Part shown: positions 9,927 to 20,794 of the stretch, piece by piece
Layout: each line of letters opens with the position of its first letter
Numbering within the stretch: the stretch's first letter is position 1
From: Massospora cicadina
Taxonomy: Eukaryota > Entomophthoromycota > Entomophthoromycetes > Entomophthorales > Entomophthoraceae
DNA length: 64,000 nt
Reading direction: 5' to 3'
Assembly: GCA_022478985.1 (NCBI GenBank)
Contig: JAKSZP010009554.1
Location: 1 to 64,000 of the forward strand
Translations under genes and position numbers: made by a program
Notes under the pieces: model-generated
The model's input: the letters and a program-made list of their open reading frames with translations, nothing else
Databases searched by the model: none
Told to the model about the DNA's origin: nothing

Positions 9927-10148
9927 ACAGAATTAAAACACAAACACTTTCTATCTTTGAGTGGCATTGCAATGCATGTCAGGTACTCATACTAATATTA
10001 TCACATTAATTTGAAAACCACGCAAACAAAGTTGTGGGCAACAGCTATTTATTTAAGAAACCTACTTTAATTGAACTTTATAAATTAAACTAACATTTCC
10101 ATTATGTACAACATGAAACTCCGTTGCAAAGCACGGGTATTCTGCTAG

Positions 10149-10640
10149 TTATAAATAAAAGGTTGATTCGAAGCTATCAATTTGCCAATATCAGAATTAA
10201 GTTTATCCGGCGATGAACTAGGCTCACAATTGACCACTATCACATCGGTAAAAGATTAATATAATAAAAATTACTTGGTTAAGCCGATAGGTTTAATTGC
10301 TGTAAATCTATTTATGTCCTTCTACCAAAAATGATACCAGATTTTAAAAATGGCATCAGGTTTAAAAACTATCATTCGAATACCCACCAATCACTGCCAA
10401 AACGATATACCAATTCATCATAGACTTAGATAAATTTTCACTTCTTATAATAGAATGTTTTCTTTTATTATACGAATCCTTACAAAGTTGGAATGGGAAC
10501 TAAGTGGGAGCATCCTCTTCCATTAAAAAAGTTCAGCTAAATTGGTACAGTAGCTTTGGAGTTATGCGCGAAAAACAAAAAACACATATGCAGGTCGAAT
10601 TTAAAACCTCATTTTTCAAATTCAGCTAAAAAGTGAAAGC
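10149..10640 (+). repeat. Dispersed repeat R, copy 2
   Basis: This stretch matches 4075-4340 in several ordered blocks (GAAGCTATC, CGGCGATGA, GGAGCATCCTC, GAGTTATGCGCGA). A further block, AAGCCGATAGGTTTAATT at 10277, matches AAGCCAATAGGTTTAATT at 3120-3137. A GCAGGTCGAAT...AACCTC block at 10591-10612 also matches 5185-5204. It is non-coding and apparently an older repeat that was broken up by later insertions. Confidence 0.6.
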
Positions 10641-11399
10641 GGCGCTACGTAGGTTCTCAACCACTAAAATTGATTTAGCTTTTGATGGGTTGCCCAATCA
10701 GATTTCAATTTACAATTAGGGCGGATGGCAGTTTTAGCGAAACCTTACAGGATCGTAGCAGCTCATTGTAAATTTAAGTCTCAGTAGTAAGCCCAGCCTC
10801 ATCAAGGATTAAAGTGAAATTTTAACTTTTAGGCCAAATTGCCAATATCAGTTATTTTATCTAACAGTAAACTATTATAGATTCAAAGTAAATAGTACGT
10901 TAAAAAGTGAACCGATACATCTTTAATAGTATACGATGTTTTGAATAATTTAGAGCCGTCTTTTAGCTATACTTTTCTTTATGAGATACGAGCTTTTTGT
11001 TCCTTGTTTCGTTTAAAAATTTGGTGGCAAAATATTTAGTACATGCTTTAATAAAGGACCTTATGCTGCGTCCAAGTTTATACTGGTTTAGATTTGCTTA
11101 GTCTCCTTTGGGGTCGGCTTGATTTTTTTACTCATAGGGCTTCTCTCAAACATAAGTTTGAAAGTCTCTAAATTAAAAGCTGATAGCATTAACATTCGAT
11201 GGTTAAAATTATTTGAAAAAAAGAATTCCCCCGTTTTTATTACTTGTATACATGGTTTGTTTTCATACTATGATTAATCTCTTTTAATGTTCTATAAGCA
11301 TGTTTACAAGCTTACTCCTCGAATAATTTTTACGCTTCGGCTCTCTAAATAATGTTAGGGTGTTTAAATTTGTAGCATTATGTTCCCTTTTGACATTTT
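10641..11399 (+). promoter_or_regulatory. Intergenic region upstream of RPB3
   Basis: I see no coding sequence or repeat match. It is the presumptive promoter region of RPB3. I do not see a clear TATA box at a decisive distance, and no specific operator can be defended. Confidence 0.4.
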
Positions 11400-11430
11400 G
11401 TAAAGATGTTCAGTTTCTCTAAGCTTACAG
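11400..11430 (+). other. Possible 31-nt intron in the RPB3 5' leader
   Basis: GTAAAG ... CTAAGCTTACAG has GT-AG ends and the same tiny size as the introns inside RPB3. If it is spliced, the upstream ATG at 11406 is removed and the ATG at 11448 (AAAATGGAC context, A at -3) becomes the first start. This is an inference from size and splice-site consensus alone. Confidence 0.35.
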
Positions 11431-11447
11431 ATTTTACCAGATATAAA

Positions 11448-12907
11448 ATGGACGAGTACGAGTACAACCCCGACGATGTCGTCATTAAAGTCGACGACTC
11501 CGCTTCCCCGAGGTCTCGGATCGTCCCCGAGACCCCTGAAGCCAAACAGGAAAGGGAAGTTATGGCTCAGTCGTTATCTTACGTCGATGGAAAAGCGCAT
11601 ATCAACGGAATCGACATTGATCTCTATACGGATACGCTTGGGAATACTTTGCCCAACGCCCTCAAACAGAAATTAGAGGAAAAGGCTTTGCGAGAGTTCC
11701 TTTCCTGGCGACCAAATAGCGGCGAAGGGCAAATCATTGGCCCTGAAGTTACCATCCGCAGCATGCGGCCCAACGAGATCAATCTGATGATTGATAACGT
11801 TGATCTGAGGTATGGCCATTCTAGCCTTGGACTGGAGTTCGTGATGTACCATTCATTTATTTTTTATTAGTGTTGCAAATGCACTTCGTCGAGCCGCAAT
11901 AGCCGAAGTCCCGACGCTTGGTACGCTAGTATAAGATGATATTTTAAAGCGAAAATAGCCATCGATCTAGTTGAGATTGAGTCCAACACTTCGGTGCTAA
12001 TCGACGAATATCTTGCACACCGCCTGGGACTTGTCCCCATCGACAGCACGGAGGCAGAGAGGCTAAAATACACAAGGGTATCCCAAACTATTATCCAGCT
12101 TAACTTTAGGATTGTAATTGTGCACAGTATTGCCAATACTGCTCAGTGGTTTTCAAACTTGATGTTAGATGCACCACAGTTGAATGACGCTGGATGTAAC
12201 AACGCGTGATTTGATCAGTTCGGACCCTAGTATATTGCCCGTCTTCTACGGTAACGTCATGTTGAGTTAGCACTTACACAAGTTTAAGATCCAAATGATC
12301 CTGGGGTTACGCTTGTTAAGCTACGCTATGGACAAGAGGTTAAACTCACATGTATCGCAAAAAAGGTATATCTTTGAAAAGGCGATCACCCAACCATACC
12401 AGGGGATCTCTAAAGAGCATGCGAAATGGGCACCAGTTACGGCCATTGGCTTTGAATACGATCCACACAATAACCTAAGGCATCTTCAATACTGGGTTGA
12501 GGAGAGTGAAGACGAGTGGTAGAAGCTTAAAAATTAACCATGTGACACTTTTTATAGGCCCAAAAGCCAAAATCAATATTACGAAACCATAGAACCAAGT
12601 AACCTTGGCTTTCTTGCACCCACTCACATCTTTCTAGATTTTAATTACCTCAAAACTGCCGATAGATTTTACATGAACGTTGAGGTAGATTAGCTTTGAT
12701 GCTCCCTACTTGATTTCCCTTTAGACTACTGGGGTTCTAAAGCCAGAAGAAGTCATCTCGTACGCCCTCCAAAGCCTCGAAGGCAAGCTGAACCTGCTCA
12801 AATTGAAGCTAGAGGAAGAGATCCACGCAAGTGAGGCCACCAACCATCCCATGCCATCTGAAATGTATGAGCTTGGGGATGAGACCGAATTCGATTACGA
12901 TATCTAA
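11448..12907 (+). CDS. RPB3: DNA-directed RNA polymerase II subunit RPB3, nine exons
   Basis: RPB3 pairs with RPB11 (the alpha-like dimer) to nucleate Pol II assembly in the nucleus. Exons are 11448-11809, 11871-11920, 11959-12077, 12110-12250, 12289-12365, 12403-12518, 12558-12598, 12638-12684 and 12725-12907; all introns are GT-AG, 61, 38, 32, 38, 37, 39, 39 and 40 nt. The spliced frame shows '[20 protein letters not shown]', '[13 protein letters not shown]', a four-Cys zinc loop (DCNC...YCQYCSV, 12110-12145), '[15 protein letters not shown]', '[18 protein letters not shown]', '[11 protein letters not shown]' and '[12 protein letters not shown]', the order and residues of fungal RPB3. Two points are odd. 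The usual start, just before GPEVTIR, is preceded by about 97 extra residues. Exon 4 also has a one-base deletion near 12183 (GTTGAATGACG; one more A restores the frame), either an assembly indel or real damage. The start is chosen by context. Confidence 0.93.
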
Positions 12908-14698
12908 CCTTGTACCCTTGCACTAATGCATCCCCTTACGTAACTCTACTATCTTAAAATCTACAAGCCTCTTGAGATGGCACAAAACTTTTATCTAACA
13001 ATAGCTTAGAAAGTCGACACAATTTTCAGCTCTTAACCTACTCCTATGGTGCTGTCATTGATTTACGCTTACTTTTCGAGGCTATGCAGCATAAATGAAT
13101 GCGAGGATTTAATTTCTAGCGATATTGCAAATCGAGACCTGAAACCTACCGTCTAACTTTGCTTTTAAGTTTAGTTGTGCCATGATTTGCACCGTTTTAT
13201 AATTGCCGTATGACGCGTATTAACTTTTCCATGACTAAATTTAAAATCAAACTGTTCCAATAATTACTTGTACTAAATTTTATTCCTGTTGCTGTAGCTT
13301 CATTAATTAATTGCTTAACGCCATTGATAAGTTTGTTATCCATTTGGTCCCAAGTTTGCAAAAAATTACAGTTTGCACGATCTAATTATAAAGGAGCTTG
13401 GATATTTACAGAGGGGATGGATTTTTACTGAATTTACGCACGCGCATCCAAGCTTCAAGCTTATAATATACGGGTGACCTATGCACGTAGAGCTTGTACC
13501 ATTTAACTTGCGCGAGAGTGATATCTTGTATCTTATGTAATATAATCTAGCATTTCTCTATGTAATTCAATGGCTACCTTTTCCCCGTTAATACTCAAGA
13601 TGTAGAGCTCAAGGCTAGATGCAGACTATCCAATAGACATAGCATTTTCATATAAAGTATTTATTGATAGCTTTATATCAGTGGATATATACGTATCAAT
13701 AATCTGGGGTATAACTAGTGTTTAGATTGATATAATAGCGTAGTAAGTCTATTGGCTATAGTTAGGATTAGTTACCAGCAATTTTAACAATTTACCATGT
13801 CTTTTATTTCAACTCCTCTTTAAGGGTGTGTGGCCTAGGGACAGCAACGCTTGGGGTAATAGGTAGGCAAATTCAAAGGAAAGGGGTGATGAGGGAAACC
13901 TGCATTCTAGGAGAAACTTTCAGTTGCCTTGCTAATGTTGGAGTTAAATCAATTTCTAGCCAGGCGATATGCATCTTTCCCCGGTTTATTTTTAAAGATG
14001 TAATGAGGTCCACTTTATATTCTTCCCATGGGTTTATAGTAGTATTGCCAAAGAAACAATAATGATACCTCTTTGTTAATGGTGTTATAAATAAAGATTC
14101 AATTTCTTTTTTGGTATAAAGGTTTTCAGACAAGAGTGATCAGAAGAATAGGCTTCCAATCCAGATGGGGTAGTGTAGTGCGCAGCAGATGCACACTACT
14201 ACATAGGTTTAAGTTTTACCTTAGATCTCCAATCTTCCTCAATTGCTTGACCTCTGTCCCCTGATATGGTTTTATTCTGCTGAATATTGTATAGAAGTGC
14301 TACACTATACTCAATTTCTATAATTCCTGGCATAGTATTACTCTACTCTGGAATAGTTTTTGAAATGCTAGATAAATTTGGACAAAAAGTGATTCTAGAT
14401 TGAGATTTTTGTTATTTGGTATGGCGGCGTTGGTACAGTTATCACTGGTGGGTTTGCACTAATAGTAGTTTGGCAAGCTATATAATGAAAGATATCTAAA
14501 AGGAAAAAAATTCATAAAATAATTGTTATGAGGTTTCATTAAGTAAATATAATGCACACCATAGTATTAGATACTGGCAATTGTGTGATGTGCGTGCCAT
14601 TGAGTTTTTCTCATCGTGATGGCTTTAGCACCAACTAATCAAATCCCAAAACGATCCTGACAATCAAAATCCCTCCTTTATATACCTATTCCAATTCT
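12908..14698. other. Intergenic region downstream of RPB3
   Basis: It holds the RPB3 3' flank, then about 1.7 kb without a gene I can recognise. An 86-codon open frame on the minus strand (14133-13873) has no family resemblance that I can name. A small imperfect palindrome, GTAGTGTAGTGC...GCACACTACTAC, lies at 14171-14203. No transposon termini were found until the LTR at 14699. Confidence 0.4.
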
Positions 14699-15035
14699 GT
14701 TTCCTATTGGTATCAGATACTTGTTAGCCAAACTGGTCTTTGGAATATTGAGTGATTTGAAAAATTGTTGGAAAGTGAGAAAAAAATTAAATTAAATACA
14801 ACAACCTTACACTGACTCAGAAAAGGCTGAGTATAATAAGCTCATGTATATGATGCCTTTTTCAGCGGCGTTGTGGCCAGAAAGTAATAAATAAATGCAA
14901 AATGTGATTTAGTTACCGTGGCCATGGGTGAGGTAAATTGAAATAAATTTATGTATCTGGGAGGAGCAACAGTGGGGAGGCAAGGTATCAAACATAAAAT
15001 TCAACACTAAATATAATTAGAAATGGTATCTGACA
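14699..15035 (+). repeat. LTR of family E, left copy
   Basis: This ~337-bp block matches 33041-33371 along its full length. It begins TGTTTCC...ATCAGATACTTG, shares TAGCCAAACTG, a GCGGC...GGCCAGA block, TTACCGTGGCC and AGGCAAGGTATCAA, and ends GGTATCTGACA. The TG...CA ends and the length fit an LTR. It may be a solo LTR, or the 3' LTR of the minus-strand chromodomain gypsy whose 5' LTR would be at 33041-33371. No polypyrimidine tract is visible right of it, so the pairing is unproven. Confidence 0.6.
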
Positions 15036-15684
15036 AACAGCTACTGAGACATATCAAAGTCATCAGTGAAAAGGCAACAATATCAAAACTTCCATCAAAA
15101 TTTTATTATAATAAAAATCAAGTAAATAATTTACCCGGATGTTGGTTAGACCAAATTACAACATTCTCTCTTTATCAAACATCAGAGAATAAAAATGTGT
15201 GTGAATTTAAACCAGTTATTGGAAAGGCATGGCCTTCAGGCTGGTACAAGAAGGATATTGCCTAAGGAACCTAGCATGCACCCAATAAATAATATATCTC
15301 ATTTATAAAGTGCTCAAGGGTATTAATGCTAGTAGCAGTTTTTTCTAGGATCTTAAGTGGCCTTTCCAATTAGAGTTCATGGTGCTGTGAGACTATGATG
15401 ATTGTTATAAAGCACCAGATCTCCCAGGGCTAAGTGGAGCAGTGTAACTCACTTCTTTTATCCCTTATCCTATTGGTAGCTGTCAGGGTTTGCCCTAATT
15501 TGGGTAAAGCCTCAGCTTTGAGCATATGATAGATTTGTTATTTTAATCAAACACAATTTATGTTATTACTACTAATTAATCTATTTATAATTAGTCAGAC
15601 CTACAACCTAAATTTCTATCATATTAGGTTCAGATGTCCAGTGAAAAATTTATTAAGTATGCCAAAACTTATGACCAAACCAAT
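15036..15684 (-). pseudogene. Decayed retroelement sequence, possible integrase C-terminus
   Basis: The minus-strand frames near 15250-15460 show a weak 'GPLKILEK'-like stretch ('ERPLKILEKTA') resembling the region after the integrase core of Ty3/gypsy elements. The plus strand has an 80-codon frame (15023-15265) without family resemblance. Assignment is tentative. Confidence 0.25.
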
Positions 15685-15965
15685 TCAATTTAGAATGGCT
15701 GGAATTACTTATGCCAATCTCAACCTTGGAGATGGATTACCAGATCAATGATGGAATTGTTTAAAGCAGCATTTCTATCCAGACCTACATATGATAATAT
15801 TATTAAAATAGGAAAGCATTGATTACAGTACCAACAAGGAGTTGAACCTTTTGATTTGTAATTGACACAAATGGATGAGAAGAATCCTAGTAGCAAGAAA
15901 CTAATGAAATTGCTTCTAGATCATGGACCTTAAAGCCAATAAATTTTAACTTAATTCCAATCAAT
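15685..15965 (+). repeat. Solo LTR remnant of the Gypsy-1 family
   Basis: It matches the Gypsy-1 left LTR (20350-20610). Both have ATGGCTGGAA, then TCAACCTTGGAGATGGATTACCAGATCAATGATGGAAT, diverged in only a few positions (AAGATGAATTACCAAATCAACAATGAAAT in the other), then GGCATCA/TACCAACAA and AAATTGACACAAA. No internal region is attached, so it is a solo or truncated LTR inserted in older repeat sequence. Confidence 0.65.
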
Positions 15966-15999
15966 AAATGACTTTTCATTATATATTTCTTCATTTTAT

Positions 16000-17100
16000 T
16001 CTATTTTATAACTTATTCTAATGAATAAAATTTCATCCACCATGGTAATCTTTGAAGCCCTGCCTTTGGCAAACTGTGACTCAAGCGACTCTCCTGGGGC
16101 ACATTTTGATAGTAGCATTATTTTCCACAAAACTGGTGGATTAAATCAGATGGCTTTTCTGGATTGTCAAGTCTGTAAAGCTCTTGCATTGTAACCCTAA
16201 ACCAGCGGGCTTGTTGGTATCATGTTTTACTTCATCGGTAGCAGGCAACACATTAGCATCAGTGATGAGATGATGGTGCTTCTTTTGAATGGGGTAGGCC
16301 AAAGAGTTTGTTGATAACAAATTGATTACCATAAATTTGGATGGATTGAACTGTGTGCTATAGCAGGATCAAGTTTATCTCAGCTGTGAGAAGGCTGATT
16401 TTATCATATAAACCATCAGGAAGTGATAATTCAACATATTTCATCACTAGGGCTTAATGGTTTGATGTTACTATAAGGCTCTAAACAGCCTGTAGTAGAA
16501 TTTTGTCATATTCTTAAAGTTGAGATGGTAATTTTAAGGTGCAACAGCAACCTCTTTAGTATCTAATGTGGATATGCCATTTTTGTACACCCATTAAATA
16601 AATAAAGGAGGATGGGGCTATCACTGGATGTCCTTCATATGGTAATAAATTAGGAGTTTATGTCCCAACATATTGTTTTCTCATGAAAGTTGGCTATAAG
16701 ACCAAATGCCCTCATAAGCGAGGTCCCAATCAGCATCTCATAATTATCATGGGGTAATATGATGAGGAGGCAGATACCATTATGGTACCAAAATGAGGCA
16801 GCAATGCACTATAAGCCCCTTATGATGTGGTTATCACATCCCACTTTCATAAGGTTATGTGCAAGCCTGTTGGGGAGGCAAGCCCACATGCATGTCAAGG
16901 TCAGAGTTGTACCCAGAACAAAATAGTGGCAATAACAAACATAATCTGCCTACCAGGTGGTAAGATTGCTAATAAGAGATAAGCATATACACAGTAGTAA
17001 AAGTGTCAGTTGCTAGGGCTCTAGAACAAGAGCCAAAACCGCGGCATTAGTTTCTGTGATACTATTGGACATAATATTAAATTAGGCCCAAAATGCAAAT
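16000..17100 (-). pseudogene. Ty3/gypsy protease-region remnant
   Basis: On the minus strand near 16650-16740 the translation includes 'YEMLIGTSLMRAFGLI' followed by a downstream W. This corresponds to the flap and C-terminal part of retropepsins, where intact elements have Y-D-x-I-L-G-x-D-F-L. The active-site D-T/S-G cannot be seen clearly. The frame is broken repeatedly. It is one more decayed minus-strand gypsy, not obviously continuous with the chromodomain element to its right. Confidence 0.4.
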
Positions 17101-17599
17101 TAAATTAAAGGTATTTATTTTAGATTGTATAAAAAGAAACTGAAGAGTAAAAAAGGAAGGAAATTGCTAGTATTGATACTTGCCAGAGGAAACTTTGAAC
17201 GTCAATTGGTTGTTTACTGAAGAAAAACCATTCAGTTATGGCAAACTTACTAAAAATGGAAGACATGAATACTTCCTAAGTTTTCAAGATCTCCTTAGAT
17301 GAATCTTTTTTCAATCAGATCAGTGGTTTAATGGTAATTATTCTTAAAATCAATTGGCAAATTCCCCCCCCATTGAAGCATTAGTTTTGGAGTTATTATT
17401 CTTGGGTTCAGTTACCAGTTTGTCTAATATTGCTTTCAGGAGTTTTAAGCTTATCTATTTCATATGGGCACAATTGCTTTATCTTCTCATCTAATTTAAT
17501 ACTCTTCAGAATTTTGTGTCAATCATTTTCAACCCCATTAAAATATCAGGATTGAGGCCCAACTTACTTAATTTTGAAATATGAGAGCAGTGTTGCATC

Positions 17600-20332
17600 C
17601 AGGCAGAGCCTGGATTTTAACATCACCCCCTCTAAGTTTGTATCATTTTGGCAAGGAACTCTTTAATCTTCCCAGGGGAGTGGGTGCAGTCAGTTGCTGA
17701 TTGTCAGGTGGCCTCCTTGATGGATAAACTAGTCATTTGATCATTTAGAAACGTTTTTTTTGTGATCTTGGTCTTTAAAATAATCTCCACTTCATACTAT
17801 GCTTTACCTGGGTTTTCTGAGCATATTGGTCCTGGATTGTCTGTTATAGAGCACTTAAACATACTTAGTTGGGAGACTAGAAGAACAGGATAAGCACAGG
17901 AACTTTTAGGAAGTGCTAACTCATATGCTACTTCATTATCTGGCAGAGCACCGTTTATGGGTCCAGGACAAGGAGTCCCATCTATGGTACTTCACTGGTA
18001 TGGCATAGTTATTGGCATTGATGCGCATTTTGTCACCTTCCTTGTATACTGTGGGATCAGAGAGCCAAACTTTGGCTTTAGCCTTCTGGTCTTTCACAGA
18101 CTTGTTGAGGTGAGTCTTCAGGGCGGCAATGTTTGACTAAATGTTGGTCACTAGGTCATCTGCAGCTAGTACCAATCCATCAGGTTGCTCCTTAAAATTC
18201 CAGGGGTGTTGGCTATGATTAGCAAAAAATAGGGACATACACATGGTGGAGTAATTATGGTTATTATAGGAAAACTGGTGAGAGAAAGCCAATAGGCTTA
18301 GGTTTTATGCTGGGCAGGGATATAGCAGCAGAGATACTGCTCTAGGGTATGATTAACCCTATCTGTTTGTCCATCTTACTATTGATGGTAGGCAAAGGAG
18401 TAACAAGGCTTGATGCTCAAGTTGAACAATAGATGGTCCCAGAAGCGTGAAATAAATTGGGACCTGCGGTCAGAAACAGCCTCATCTAGGACGTGACTTG
18501 AAAAGATTATTCTGATAAACATCTCAAACATTTCTTTTAAGGTGATGCGCAAGGTGCAATGAAGGAATTATGCATACTTGGTGAGTTGGTCAACTACCAC
18601 TATAATTGCATCAAACCCATTTGAAATGGACAGACAGGTATTGAAATCCAAGCTGATATAATATCAGGACCTAGTGGGCATTTGAAGTGTCAACAGCTTA
18701 CCTTTGAGGCTTAACGCACAAAGGTTTAGATCTAGAAAAATGTCAAGAAAATTGAAGAAAGTATTCATTCACATTGCTTTCATTCCAGGTCATTAGTAGA
18801 ACCGTATAATTAAACTCATGGTCTTCTCAATATCAAGATGTCCAGCTAAAGGTGATCTTGATAAGCCTTGAGGATCTCTTTATGCAAGTTTATAAAAAGG
18901 TACCAATGCGCTTTCATGGTGCAAAATGTTCCCTTCTCTGATGATGTAGCTCTTGTATGCTTCATAGGTGAAGCTTTTATGATAACCTCTTTCAGTTCCT
19001 TTCCTAGCATGCTGTGACCTTGGGTAATCCATAGCCTCCTCATGAGGCTGTAGTGATTACCCTTGATCAAGGTAAAAATGTTAGGGGAAGCATGGTTGCA
19101 GTATTGTACTAATACAATTTAGTGTGAGAAAAGGCTAAGCGGGGGTCACACTAAGAAGGTCATGACTAAGTTCAGGTGTCCCTGTTTGTACTCGATTATA
19201 AAGGTATACTAGATGAGTTATTAGTTCCAACAGGCCTGTCACTGGTTCATTTTGCATGGGCTCTTTTAAAACTCCATGACGCAATGGCTGATTCTTATGA
19301 CAAAAATGTGTGGGTGTACAGCAGGTGGTGCTGCCATTTATTGAATGCGGCAATGATAGACAGGAGTTCCTTGTCATATGATGGTTAGTTGATCTCAACT
19401 GGAAGCACCTTGCTGCTAAAACACACAGGATGTTCCAAACTATCCTCACCCTCCTGTAAGAGAATGAGACCCAGAGAAAAGTTGGAGCCACTCATTTAAA
19501 CAAAGAAGGGGCGATCAGGGAAAATTTGGTCCAAGGCAGGCATGATAAGTAGGCTCTCCTTCACAGCTTAAGAGGCCGCCTCTTATTCTCTCAGGAAAAG
19601 AAACCTAGCATTGAGGCGAGTCAGGGGCGTGGTGGTATTGGAGAGATCATTAGTGATGCGGTGGAGGAAGCTGACCACACTAATAAAGCTGCTACTGCAG
19701 TTAAGTCCTTTTGGGGGAGCCCAGTTTCAGATGGCTGACAGTTTATCTGGGCAAATAGCCATAGTTTTTTTGAAAATGACGTTTTCCAAGAATGAGACAG
19801 AACTATTCAAGAACTTACACTTAGAGGGAATCACTTTAAGTTGACTTAGCGTCTTCCTGAATAATTTTTCTCACCATCCTCACCATGCTTTCCCAAGTCT
19901 CAGAAAATAAACGGATGTCATCCTTATATGAAATATAAAATTTTCAGCAAGATCACCCAATAATTGGTCATTCATACATTGAAAAACTTTGGGCACATTT
20001 TAGAATCCAAATGACATTACTTTTTATTTGAAGACACCTAAGTGAAACTCAAAAGCTATATATACTGTTGATGTTTATGGAGAACTGGGATTTGGTAGAA
20101 TGCATTCACAAGGTCCATATTGGAGAAAGATTTTCCTTTTGCAATTATCAGAGAGACATCTTCCATAAGTGGTATGGGGTAGATACTTGGCTCCGTGATT
20201 GCATTAAGTCAGTGGAAATTGACACAAGGGCAAAGTACCCCACCAGCTTTGGGTACTTAGGTTCACAGGAGAGACCACATAAGATTTGGATGGCCAGATG
20301 AGATTGTTCATAAGAATGTCCTTCACGTACAC
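17600..20332 (-). pseudogene. Chromodomain Ty3/gypsy element, pol 3' part (RT, RNase H, integrase, chromodomain)
   Basis: Reading on the minus strand from 20332 leftwards, the RT begins with 'LIWPSKSYVVSP' and 'LNAITEPS', then 'YPIPLMEDV' (about 20160-20290). RNase H follows with 'NFSLGLILLQEGEDS', 'LPVEINYPSYDKELLSIIAA' and 'KWQHHL' at 19310-19480. The integrase core has 'VVVDQLTKYAYFLH', 'DRRSQFIS' and 'DGQTDRVNHTLEQYL' (about 18330-18620), where the last catalytic residue is D instead of E. A chromodomain-like 'EVEIILKTKITKKTF...IKEATWQSATD' is at about 17660-17820. Frameshifts and stops are frequent. The upstream part of this RT lies at 30081-31060, because Gypsy-1 has inserted at 20332/20333. 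Confidence 0.8.
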
Positions 20333-20794
20333 TGTTAGATTTCGTGATAGCAAATGGCTGGAACTATCCATGAAATGTCAATTCTGATGACAATTAACTA
20401 AAGTCAACCTTGAAGATGAATTACCAAATCAACAATGAAATAACCAATGACCCACAATTTCATCTGAACCTGCGTTAGATGATAGGATATCACTGGGATG
20501 GCATCAATTACAACAACAAAAGGTTGCATATGATCATAAATTGACACAAACCTATGATATAAATCCTAATTATAATGTATCAAGGTCTTTTCTTTGATGG
20601 TTTGTACCTGTAAAACAATAATATTGAAAAGATTAAAGTAATAAAAGATCCAAAATTATTGTCATGTTTTTCAACTTTGAGTTCAACTTTCTACATGACT
20701 AAAGTTATAGGGAACAGCTAGAAATTCTTATTAGGACAGCTCTGGCCCCAAAATTTAAATTGTTATCAGAATTAGCAAAAACTTGAAAATTTGA
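20333..20794 (+). repeat. Gypsy-1 left (5') LTR
   Basis: It starts TGTTAGATTTCGTGATAGC and ends in AAAATTTGA. It matches the right LTR in long blocks (AAATTGACACAAACTAT-type, AACAGCTAGAAAT, CCCCAAAATTTAAATTRTTAT) at roughly 75-80% identity. The divergence indicates an old insertion. The PBS follows within about 5 bp. Confidence 0.85.

Larger units (their letters stand above)
9051..10148 (+). mobile_element. Short Helitron with both ends, carrying a helicase remnant
   Basis: The 5' end is TCTGTATATATATAAAAGC, the characteristic Helitron TC...TATATATAAAAG start. It follows an A. The 3' end has a small hairpin (CCGTTGCAAAGCACGG at 10121-10136) and CTAG at 10145-10148 followed by T, which fits insertion between A and T. 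Inside are a copy of the 6236-type unit (9184 onward), a tRNA-like segment (9400-9473) and the C-terminal part of a PIF1-type helicase (9550-9926). At 1.1 kb it is far shorter than an autonomous Helitron and lacks the Rep (HUH) domain, so it is a deletion derivative that could only move in trans. Confidence 0.75.

Noticed and set aside
11406..11870. Start at 11406 and a protein ending in the first intron
   Set aside because: The frame runs through a clear GT-AG intron (11810-11870), and spliced exons give RPB3. The ATG at 11448 has better context, and 11406 lies in a likely leader intron.
11867..12136. Minus-strand ORF over RPB3
   Set aside because: It is antisense to well-supported RPB3 exons 2-4 and has no homology of its own.
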